Assembly (NCBI RefSeq): GCF_936943645.1
Contig: NZ_CAKZJO010000025.1
Coordinates: forward strand, 1-42,500
Length of the DNA stretch: 42,500 nucleotides
Direction of reading: 5' to 3'
Origin: an uncultured Bradyrhizobium sp.
GTDB taxonomy: Bacteria > Pseudomonadota > Alphaproteobacteria > Rhizobiales > Xanthobacteraceae
The notes beneath the pieces are model-generated. The model ran no database searches and was not told where the DNA came from. It saw only the letters and a list, made by a program, of their open reading frames with translations. Of this stretch, positions 36,358-42,500 are shown piece after piece. The stretch's first letter is position 1, and every line of letters begins with the position of its first letter. Both the position numbers and the translations under genes were made by a program.

Positions 36358-37245
36358 ATGCGTAGCGTGGGGGCGTTGCGTCGACGTGGAATGGCGTTTC
36401 TCGCCTTCGCGTTGCTCGGATCGGCGTTATCGGGCTGTACCACGATAGAAGGAGGCCCCCCGCGCTTGTTTACTGTAGCGGAGGAGGCAGATGTTGCGCG
36501 CGCTCGACTGACAGCTGCCGAGGATGCGTATTATCGAGCAACAGCGAGCAAGTGGTCGCGAAACGAAATCGTTGCGGCACGGATGCGTGAAATCGATTCG
36601 TACTATTTCGCGTTTGAGGCCTCACTAATTCGAGAACGCCAGGAGTCAGGTTTTGTCAGCTCGATCGTCAGCCTTGCGCTTACGGGTGCTATTCCGCTTG
36701 TCGGTTCGCTAGGTACAAAAAGTGCGCTCGGCGCGGCGTCGACTTTCGTACAGGGTGGCACCAAGGCTTTCAGCGACGAAGTTCTGTTCCAAAAAACCGT
36801 CCAGGTGTTGGCGACGCAAATGCGGTCCCACCGCGCCCTTGTCGCCTCCCAAATTGTCGATCGGATGCGAAAGCTCGATATCGATGCCTATCCGTTGTCG
36901 ATGGCGCTGGGAGATCTTGATGAGTATTACGCGGCCGGAACAATCGCCGGAGCCTTGATCGAGATTCAAAAAACCGTTTCCGCGCAGTCAGCCGAGGCTG
37001 AGACAACCAAGGCCGTGTTGATGGTGCAGGGCGGCACCTTCGATTCCACGGACGCAACGATGAAACTCGTAAAGAAATATCTTGCTCCCGGTCCAAAGCA
37101 CGCCGCCCGCGTGGCGCTTCTGAAAAAGTGCCTCGTGCCCCGCGGCTTTCTCGCGGCTCCTAGCACCTACGCTTTTAGTCCATCTTCCGGGCGAGCAAGG
37201 GCGATCATGATGGATTGCGCGCAGCAAGCCGGGGATCCGATGTAA
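36358..37245 (+). CDS. Predicted lipoprotein of unknown family
   Basis: A 295-residue predicted outer- or inner-membrane lipoprotein. A signal peptide (core AFLAFALLGSAL) ends in the lipobox L-S-G-C with Cys27. The mature part has a helical region (EEADVARARLTAAEDAYYRATA), then an unusual Gly/Ala-rich hydrophobic stretch around residues 100-130 (SIVSLALTGAIPLVGSLG, ALGAASTFVQGG), then more helices (TVQVLATQMRSHRALVASQIVDRM) and a short C-terminal tail with two Cys residues. I recognise no family. Codon use is AT-richer than in the neighbours, suggesting horizontal acquisition. The RBS AAGGGGG supports the ATG. It begins a run of three same-strand genes ending at 37702. Confidence 0.8.
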   Translation: MRSVGALRRRGMAFLAFALLGSALSGCTTIEGGPPRLFTVAEEADVARARLTAAEDAYYRATASKWSRNEIVAARMREIDSYYFAFEASLIRERQESGFVSSIVSLALTGAIPLVGSLGTKSALGAASTFVQGGTKAFSDEVLFQKTVQVLATQMRSHRALVASQIVDRMRKLDIDAYPLSMALGDLDEYYAAGTIAGALIEIQKTVSAQSAEAETTKAVLMVQGGTFDSTDATMKLVKKYLAPGPKHAARVALLKKCLVPRGFLAAPSTYAFSPSSGRARAIMMDCAQQAGDPM

Positions 37246-37276
37246 ATATTTTACGCATGTATTGAGGAGACGGCAG

Positions 37277-37474
37277 ATGCCCCAGAGTGCAACAACGATA
37301 GATTATTTGGATCCAGATCCAGCAAAAAATAAGACTGACCTGAAATCAGATATTCAGGACTTTATCGCGCTGCCGGAAGCTAGGAAGATTGACATCATTA
37401 AGATTGGTGCCAGCGGCTATAGAGCGGTTCTTGTTTCGGACAACCCGCCCTTGTCGCAAAACTCCGACGTCTAA
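37277..37474 (+). CDS. Small hypothetical protein (65 aa), island gene 2
   Basis: A 65-residue protein with no signal peptide or membrane helix. The N-terminal half is acidic and polar (TIDYLDPDPAKNKTDLKSDI), followed by LPEARKIDIIKIGASGYRAV, which looks like a helix end plus a beta-hairpin. The ATG at 37277 has GAGGAG about 9 bases upstream, a strong signal; an upstream TTG at 37262 is less likely. DNA is distinctly AT-rich: 37321-37380 holds 26 G/C in 60. I recognise no family. Confidence 0.65.
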   Translation: MPQSATTIDYLDPDPAKNKTDLKSDIQDFIALPEARKIDIIKIGASGYRAVLVSDNPPLSQNSDV

Positions 37475-37561
37475 TTCTCGGATCAAGCTTGCACGAGTTG
37501 GCTAGCGCTGCTGCGTCAAAGTGCATTTTGGCAAGCCAAATGCCCAGCACAGGAAAACACC

Positions 37562-37702
37562 ATGGCGGAGACAAAGAATCTCACGACGGAAGAAGCTCAA
37601 GAGAAATGTTTTGAAGCTCTTGATAAGGAGAAGACCACCATGATTACCTTGGAGAGGGAGGATGACGGTATCAAGTGGACGATAACTATCCTGCCCGATT
37701 AG
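37562..37702 (+). CDS. Very small hypothetical protein (46 aa), island gene 3
   Basis: A 46-residue acidic protein: MAETKNLTTEEAQEKCFEAL, then DKEKTTMITLEREDDGIKWT and ITILPD. The first half is probably an amphipathic helix, the second a beta-hairpin (TTMITLERE and KWTITILP), so the architecture resembles that of the 65-residue neighbour. The ATG is preceded by AGGAAA at good spacing. It ends 36 bp before the stop of the convergent beta-propeller gene. No family is recognised; reality as a gene rests on the ribosome-binding site, position and protein-like pattern. Confidence 0.55.
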   Translation: MAETKNLTTEEAQEKCFEALDKEKTTMITLEREDDGIKWTITILPD

Positions 37703-37738
37703 GGCCTGTCCCATCGTCGATTCCTGAACGCGCGAGAC

Positions 37739-39358
37739 TTACTTCTTCACCACCTTGTAGATCGCGTTCTCCACGTCCGACGAGAAATAGATCACGCCGC
37801 TCGCTCCGATCCCGACGCCCGTCGGTATGTTCGTCGGCAGACCACCCGGCGTGCCCGGCAGCCCAATCGGGAGATTGGCCGCGATCTCGGTGACCGTGCC
37901 GTTGTCCGGCGCAATCGCGATCAACCGTTTGGCGCCGACTTCCGCCACGACCAGCATGCCGTCGCTGCCGCGCGCAATGCCCTCGGGCATTTTCAGCTCC
38001 TTGGCGATGATCGTCTTCTCGCCGTTGGCGTCGATCCGGGACACGGTGCCCGCAAAAGCCTCGGTGAGATAGACCTCGTCGGTCTTGCCACGGACCAGCC
38101 CGACCGGGCCCTCGAGGCCGCCGATCAGCGTGGTGCGGTCCTTGCCGTGCTCGCCGCTCACCTTGACCAGCGACTTGGTGCCGAGCTCGGCCACCAGAAT
38201 GCTGCCGTCCGCGAGCACGATCGCATCATGTGGCGCCTTGAAGCCGTGCAGCATGTCGCGCGTTGCGCCGGTCTTGCCGTCGATCACCTGCACCGTGCCG
38301 GTGAACCAGCTCGACAGCACCACGTCGTTGCCCCGCGCGGTCGCGCTCATCGGATATTCGAGCGTCGTGCCCGCGGCGTGCATGCGCGCCTTCTCTGTGA
38401 CTTCGCCCGTCGCGCCGTCCACGGTGCGATAGGCGAATACGTCGGCGATATGGATCGTATCCTTGCCGTTCTCGCTAGTGACGCCGATGCCGCCCGGCAG
38501 CGCGAGCTTGCCGATGATGACTTGCCTGGCCTGACCGGTCGCGGGATCGACCTCCTGGATGCCGTTGTCGGCCATGTTGGAGACGTAGATGCGGTCCTTG
38601 TCGTCGATGGCGAGATTGTCCAGCGACGGCTTCAATTGCGCGACAGTAGTCTTGCCGCCCGTTTTGACATCGACGCGGACGAGCTGGCCGAGCGCGGTGT
38701 CGACCACGAAGAGATTGCCCTTGGAATCGAAGTTCACCGCGGCCGGGACCTTGAAGCCGTCGGCGACGACGGTGAGCTCGGCCTTGTCGACGTCGACCTT
38801 TGCGACCTGGCCCTTGAACCAGAGCGGACCGTAGAGCTTGTCGTCGGGACCGAACTCGAAGCCGTTGAGGCCGCCCATCTTCTCCATGATCTGGCGGGGC
38901 GGTTTGACGCCTTCGACGTCGATCTCATAGAGCGTGTCGCCGAGGAAGACGGTGGTGGCGTAGAGCCGGCCGTCCTTGCGGAAGGCGAGCGAATTGATTC
39001 CGGGAAGGCCGGATGCAAGCTTCTTGATCGGGCCATCGCCCTTGCGCGCATAGAGATCGCCGGTGAGGAATCCTGTCCAGGCCATGGTGCCGTCTGGCGC
39101 GAACGCGATGTCGTCGGCCATGCCCACGGGAGAGGGGATTGCAACCTTGGCGGTACCGCCCGAGATGTTCACCTCGTAGAGCGCAGCGCCGGCGACGCTG
39201 CCGGCGAACAGATGGCCGGCCTTGTCGATGCCGAGCCCGTGCACGCCATGGAAGGCCGAGCCGGGAACGAGCTTCGTCACCTCCCAGTTGTCGGCAAATG
39301 CGCTCGTGGTGGCCAAAAGCGCAGCGACAAAGGCCGCGCAGGCGAGCCTGTTCTTCAT
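37739..39358 (-). CDS. Periplasmic SMP-30/NHL-type beta-propeller protein
   Basis: A 539-residue secreted protein. A signal peptide (KNRLACAAFVAALLATTSAFA) precedes many repeats of about 40-45 residues with the pattern 'G.......dG.lyva......i..id', for example GVHGLGIDKAGHLFAGSVAG, INSLAFRKDGRLYATTVFLG, PDDKLYGPLWFKGQVAKVDV and PEGIARGSDGMLVVAEVGAK. This is a SMP-30/gluconolactonase or NHL-like propeller, probably two propellers given the length. No catalytic metal-site set can be assigned confidently, and the ligand is unknown. It converges on the three-gene island, with 36 bp between. Confidence 0.82.
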   Translation of the reverse strand: MKNRLACAAFVAALLATTSAFADNWEVTKLVPGSAFHGVHGLGIDKAGHLFAGSVAGAALYEVNISGGTAKVAIPSPVGMADDIAFAPDGTMAWTGFLTGDLYARKGDGPIKKLASGLPGINSLAFRKDGRLYATTVFLGDTLYEIDVEGVKPPRQIMEKMGGLNGFEFGPDDKLYGPLWFKGQVAKVDVDKAELTVVADGFKVPAAVNFDSKGNLFVVDTALGQLVRVDVKTGGKTTVAQLKPSLDNLAIDDKDRIYVSNMADNGIQEVDPATGQARQVIIGKLALPGGIGVTSENGKDTIHIADVFAYRTVDGATGEVTEKARMHAAGTTLEYPMSATARGNDVVLSSWFTGTVQVIDGKTGATRDMLHGFKAPHDAIVLADGSILVAELGTKSLVKVSGEHGKDRTTLIGGLEGPVGLVRGKTDEVYLTEAFAGTVSRIDANGEKTIIAKELKMPEGIARGSDGMLVVAEVGAKRLIAIAPDNGTVTEIAANLPIGLPGTPGGLPTNIPTGVGIGASGVIYFSSDVENAIYKVVKK

Positions 39359-39510
39359 GGCGAGACCTCCCGTTTTTTGGAAAGTATTCGCTCCTCAGAC
39401 CGCTTTGGCAAACGAAACTTCTCGTCGTGATGCTGGCAGGCAGCTTCACGCGAACAACGATGAATTCGGATTGTGTTTGGCGATGTCCGGCCGGTCCTGG
39501 CCGGTTGCTA

Positions 39511-41574
39511 TCAGCGGTTGCTGACCTGCAGCGGCCCGCCGGTCGCGTCCGACATCCGGGCGATGGCGCCGCCGCGGCCGCTCATCATGCTTTCGAGCCG
39601 GTCGCGCTCCTTCTCGAAGCTTGCGAGCATCGGGCCTTCGAGCGAGCGGCCGCGCGGCAGCTTCACGCGCATCGGGTCGACGAAGCGGCCGTTGACGAGG
39701 ATCTCGTAGTGGACGTGGGGGCCGGTCGACTGGCCGGTCGAGCCGACGAAGCCGATCACCTGGCCCTGACGCACCTTCTTGCCCGCCTCCATGCCCTTGG
39801 CAAAGGCCGACATGTGGCCGTAGGCGGTCTCGTAGCCGTTGGAATGCTTGATGCGGATGTACTTGCCGTAGCCGCCTTCGGGGCCGACCTTCTCGATCAC
39901 GCCGTTGCCGGAAGCGAAGATCGGCGTGCCGTAGGCGGTGGCCCAGTCGACGCCGGTGTGCATCTTCACATAGCCGAGGATCGGATGGCGGCGGCCGCCG
40001 AAGCCCGAGCGCATGATGGCGTTGTTGACGGGCTTCCTGACCAGGAACTTCTTTGCGCTCTTGCCGGTCTCGTCATAGTAGTCGACGACGCCGTCGTCGG
40101 GGCTCTGGTAACGATAGTATTTCTTGGTCTCGCCGCCGACGGTGAGGGAGGCGAACAGCACGTCGTTCTTTTCGCTCGACGTCACGCCCTCGTCTTCGCC
40201 GGCATAGAACACGTCGAAGGAATCGCCCGGCTGCACCTTGCGCTGGAAATCGACGTCGTAGGAGTAGATCTTGATCATGTCCTCGATGACAGGCATCGGC
40301 ACCTTGTTGCGCATCGCGGTCTCGTAGATGCTCTGGTACAGCCGCACGCCGGAGCCGTCATCGTCGTCATCGTCGTCGCTGCTCGCGTTGGCTGCGGCGT
40401 CGGCGACGGTGTTCATGCTGGAGACGTCGACCGCGACGTATTTGCCGAGATCGGACAGCGCCGCGATCGCCTCGACCATGGTCTCGTTGGCGACGACGAC
40501 GCGGTAAGGCTGGAGGCGGGCGCCGGGATTGGCGGGCGCCATCAGGATGCGGAGCTTCTCGCCTTCCTTCAGGCCGCCGTCGCGGCCGCGGGGCCCGAGC
40601 GTCGCGGTGATCGCCTTGATCTCGTCGGCATTCGCGCCGAGATCGCGCAGCACCGAGGCGACGCTGTCGCCCTTCTTGACCAGATGGACGCGTTCGCCAT
40701 TGGGATTGCCGCCGGTGATCTGCTCCTTGGTCTTGGGCAGCAGCGTCACGTTTTCCGGCACCACGCGCGTCTCGAAGCCGGCATAGGGATCGGACGGCGA
40801 GGCCTCGGGCGCGTAGGCGGTTCTGATGTCGGAGGGGCCGGTCGCGCCGGAAATGTCGGCGGCGGCATTGGCGAGCGAGGCGTAGCGCACCCCGCCATTG
40901 CCGCGCCAATTGGCGGCGTCGCGCACCCGCATCAGGATGTCGTCGAGTGCCACCACGGCGGAAATCTTGGCCTTCGGCAGCACGGCCGACAGGTCCTTGG
41001 TGACGAAGGAGACTTCCGCATCGGGCTCGACGGCTTCCGGATTGTTCGGGTCTTCCGATGCCGTCTTCGGATCGGAGCCGACATCGGTGAGTAGGCGCTG
41101 GGCGTTGAACGGCGGAATCTTCGCCGACAGATCGCTCGTCGTCATCGACAGATTGCCGGCGATCCGCACGAAGGGACGCACCCGCATCACGTCGCGGTTG
41201 CCGACGCGGGCGACGGTGGAGACGCGCACGATGTTGCGGGAGGCCGTGGATTCGCTCGGCGGCGGCAGGCGGTCGCTCTTGTGCAGCGTGGCGGCGCGGT
41301 CGGCGGCGCCGAATGCACCGCGCAGCGCGCCCTCGACCCGCTCCGGCACCTTGGCGAAGGTCATTTCGCCGTCGAGCGATGCGAAAACGGCGCCGCCGAT
41401 CAGGGCTGCGCCGCAGAGTCCGGTCAAGATTGTCCCGCTGAACCACTGCACAGAGACGCGGCGGCGGTCGATGACGGCAGCTTCCGAACCATCGACGGAC
41501 AGCGGCGGCTCGTGGCCGAGATCGATGATCCCGGTCTCACGCCCGTAAGCGCCGCGTGACGTCCTGTGGTTCAC
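39511..41574 (-). CDS. Membrane-anchored M23 family peptidase (LysM-like plus M23)
   Basis: A 687-residue protein with an N-terminal cytoplasmic segment, one membrane helix (FSGTILTGLCGAALIGGAVFASL), a long periplasmic linker, a LysM-like segment (VHLVKKGDSVASVLRDLGANADEIKAI) and a C-terminal M23 LytM-type domain. The M23 zinc ligands are visible: His and Asp in YVKMHTGVDWATAYG and the HxH in STGPHVHYEI. FGGRRHPILGYVKMHTGVD and YGHMSAF are characteristic. It should act as a peptidoglycan endopeptidase (or an amidase activator). An Asp-rich stretch lies between the LysM and M23 parts. Start is GTG at 41574 with GGGGGAC upstream. Confidence 0.9.
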   Translation of the reverse strand: MNHRTSRGAYGRETGIIDLGHEPPLSVDGSEAAVIDRRRVSVQWFSGTILTGLCGAALIGGAVFASLDGEMTFAKVPERVEGALRGAFGAADRAATLHKSDRLPPPSESTASRNIVRVSTVARVGNRDVMRVRPFVRIAGNLSMTTSDLSAKIPPFNAQRLLTDVGSDPKTASEDPNNPEAVEPDAEVSFVTKDLSAVLPKAKISAVVALDDILMRVRDAANWRGNGGVRYASLANAAADISGATGPSDIRTAYAPEASPSDPYAGFETRVVPENVTLLPKTKEQITGGNPNGERVHLVKKGDSVASVLRDLGANADEIKAITATLGPRGRDGGLKEGEKLRILMAPANPGARLQPYRVVVANETMVEAIAALSDLGKYVAVDVSSMNTVADAAANASSDDDDDDDGSGVRLYQSIYETAMRNKVPMPVIEDMIKIYSYDVDFQRKVQPGDSFDVFYAGEDEGVTSSEKNDVLFASLTVGGETKKYYRYQSPDDGVVDYYDETGKSAKKFLVRKPVNNAIMRSGFGGRRHPILGYVKMHTGVDWATAYGTPIFASGNGVIEKVGPEGGYGKYIRIKHSNGYETAYGHMSAFAKGMEAGKKVRQGQVIGFVGSTGQSTGPHVHYEILVNGRFVDPMRVKLPRGRSLEGPMLASFEKERDRLESMMSGRGGAIARMSDATGGPLQVSNR

Positions 41575-42251
41575 TCAAGTCCCCCAATCAACGACCCAAG
41601 AAGCCCGGTCCGAACCTTCCCCTCGTCGCCCTCTTGAAGGGGCATCGCCGGAAAAAGGCAAGCCGCACAGGCGTCCGCGCTCAGGAGGCCCCCGACGGGG
41701 ACCGGCCGAAATTACGAACAGCTGGACGGAAAAAGCTCTCTCGATGTCTCTCGAATGTCCGGGGAAGGCCGCGTCATCTGCAAGATCGCCTTCCTCTGAC
41801 CCCATGAAAACCGCTGGCAGCCCCCACTGGCGTCCCCGCGATTCAAGCTTGTCTCTTATCAGAACGCCGCGGGATTGTGGCTCAAGTACGGCGCCTAATA
41901 TGGAAAAAGTTTCCTGAACGGGTGGCCTTAACGGGCCCCGTCTGACTACGGGCTGAGCCCGGCCCGAGCGGGCACAAGCCCCATCAGGCTTGGAAGGGCG
42001 CGTTGGGTCCGAAGTGGATCGATTGGGGAAGGGCCTCGCCCGCCCCTGGGGTGGGGGGTGCCGGGAAAGGCGCCAGGAGAGGGTGCCCGGAGGGGCTCTG
42101 AAGCCCCCTCCGGAGCTCGCCGGTGAGCAAACTTTTTTTCAGATTTTTTGCCGAGTCAGGCCGGTCGTCGCATTCCATGGTTCGCTAATTCATTGGAATC
42201 GCTTGAATTTTTGTGGCGATCCAATGTACGACGATTTGTTGACGATTGGCG
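41575..42251. other. Gene-free region before the rRNA promoter
   Basis: No credible protein gene. It holds G/C-rich patches and a hairpin CCGGAGGGGCT (42087-42097) with AGCCCCCTCCGG (42102-42113, one bulge), then GCTC...GAGC (42115-42118, 42125-42128) followed by T runs (42133-42139 and 42144-42149). The T runs suggest a terminator for an upstream transcript or small RNA. The final 60 bp is AT-rich, as expected upstream of an rRNA promoter. Confidence 0.5.
42087..42149 (+). terminator. Terminator-like hairpins with T runs
   Basis: Hairpin CCGGAGGGGCT (42087-42097) / AGCCCCCTCCGG (42102-42113), a small GCTC/GAGC stem, then TTTTTTT and TTTTTT within 20 bp. If transcribed on the plus strand it would end an unidentified short transcript. 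Confidence 0.45.
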
Positions 42252-42280
42252 TTGACAGCCCGGAAGGTGGGGCCTATAAC
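42252..42280 (+). promoter_or_regulatory. Strong rrn promoter
   Basis: TTGACA (42252-42257) and TATAAC (42275-42280) separated by 17 bp, an almost consensus housekeeping promoter, with an AT-rich UP-like stretch upstream (TTGAATTTTTGTGG). Its place just before the rRNA leader supports the call. Confidence 0.85.
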
Positions 42281-42500
42281 CCCAACCACTGAGCGCGGCG
42301 CCGCCGGGTCACTGACCAAGGCGAGCGAACGCGCCACTGATGCTCCTCACCTTGTTGAGTGACACAACAGCCGACACAAGTCGGTTGGAGTTCATCCATC
42401 GTCGGTAAGGGTGTCGGAACCCTTCCTCTCAGGAAGGTTGGGGCCTCTCCGGTCCCGGGCTGTTTGACAAGTGAAGATGAAGAAAGAGAAACGTGGACGG
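42281..42500 (+). other. Ribosomal RNA operon leader (16S gene expected beyond the window)
   Basis: The leader ends with CTGTTTGACAAGTGAAGATGAAGAAAGAGAAACGTGGACGG (42460 to the edge), which matches the alphaproteobacterial sequence that directly precedes 16S rRNA. It contains a boxA-like TGTTTGACAA (42461-42470) and a perfect hairpin CCTTCCT-CTC-AGGAAGG (42421-42437). The mature 16S sequence is not inside the window. Confidence 0.8.

Noticed and set aside
39139..41094. Long plus-strand open frame opposite the M23 peptidase
   Set aside because: Low-complexity His/Asp/Gly-rich translation typical of an antisense shadow; the opposite strand encodes a clear M23 enzyme.
42400..42500. 16S rRNA gene itself
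   Set aside because: Only the leader is present; the mature 16S sequence would start after the window end.

Overview
The window looks like a chromosomal segment of a high-GC alphaproteobacterium, most likely Bradyrhizobium or a very close relative. Reasons: a TlpA-type thioredoxin whose sequence, length and CVPC position agree with my memory of Bradyrhizobium japonicum TlpA, beside argH and lysA; a SAM-II riboswitch before metX; numerous Bradyrhizobium-style palindromic intergenic repeats; and, at the right edge, what looks like the promoter and leader of a ribosomal RNA operon. Assignments come from reading the sequence, not from database searches.

Layout. 1-3.1 kb: gluQRS, a soluble hybrid histidine kinase, and a YihY/BrkB membrane protein overlapping the kinase tail to tail. 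3.2-7.3 kb: a small HIG1-like membrane protein, a PduO-type cobalamin adenosyltransferase, the etfB-etfA electron-transfer flavoprotein pair with a strong terminator, 3-hydroxybutyryl-CoA dehydrogenase, and a 64-residue YjfB-like protein. 7.3-11.2 kb: tlpA, divergent from argH-lptM-lysA (arginine and lysine biosynthesis, with the LptM lipoprotein). 11.2-12.9 kb: a 3-hydroxyisobutyrate-dehydrogenase-like gene between two palindromic repeats, and a carboxymuconolactone-decarboxylase-family gene. 13.0-16.1 kb: a DUF4175/TIGR02302-type envelope protein apparently split into two overlapping genes, the second with its own signal peptide and a short collagen-like tract. 16.3-23.4 kb: single-domain response regulator, zinc-ribbon membrane protein, ftsE-ftsX, a YdcF-type protein, plsC, a ChaC-like gamma-glutamylcyclotransferase, a DUF2125 protein and a small secreted protein.

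23.6-30.3 kb: a porin-like outer-membrane protein, then an aromatic amino-acid operon on the minus strand (chorismate mutase, hisC-type aminotransferase, prephenate/arogenate dehydrogenase). Divergent from it lies a methionine operon, metX-metW, preceded by a SAM-II aptamer and an attenuator-like terminator. 30.4-33.2 kb: two copies of one palindromic repeat in opposite orientation flank an alpha/beta hydrolase gene and a secreted CHAP/NlpC-like gene; a MOSC-domain gene follows. 33.4-36.1 kb: clpB and its terminator. 36.1-37.7 kb: an AT-richer island with a predicted lipoprotein and two very small genes, none of which I recognise; this is the best candidate for an undescribed accessory unit. 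37.7-41.6 kb: a periplasmic beta-propeller protein and a membrane-anchored M23 peptidase. 41.6-42.5 kb: a long gene-free stretch with terminator-like structures, then the rrn promoter and leader; the 16S gene should begin just past the window.

Most of the window is housekeeping metabolism and envelope biology. The accessory signals are the palindromic repeats, the 36-37.7 kb island, the split DUF4175 locus and the riboswitch/attenuator.
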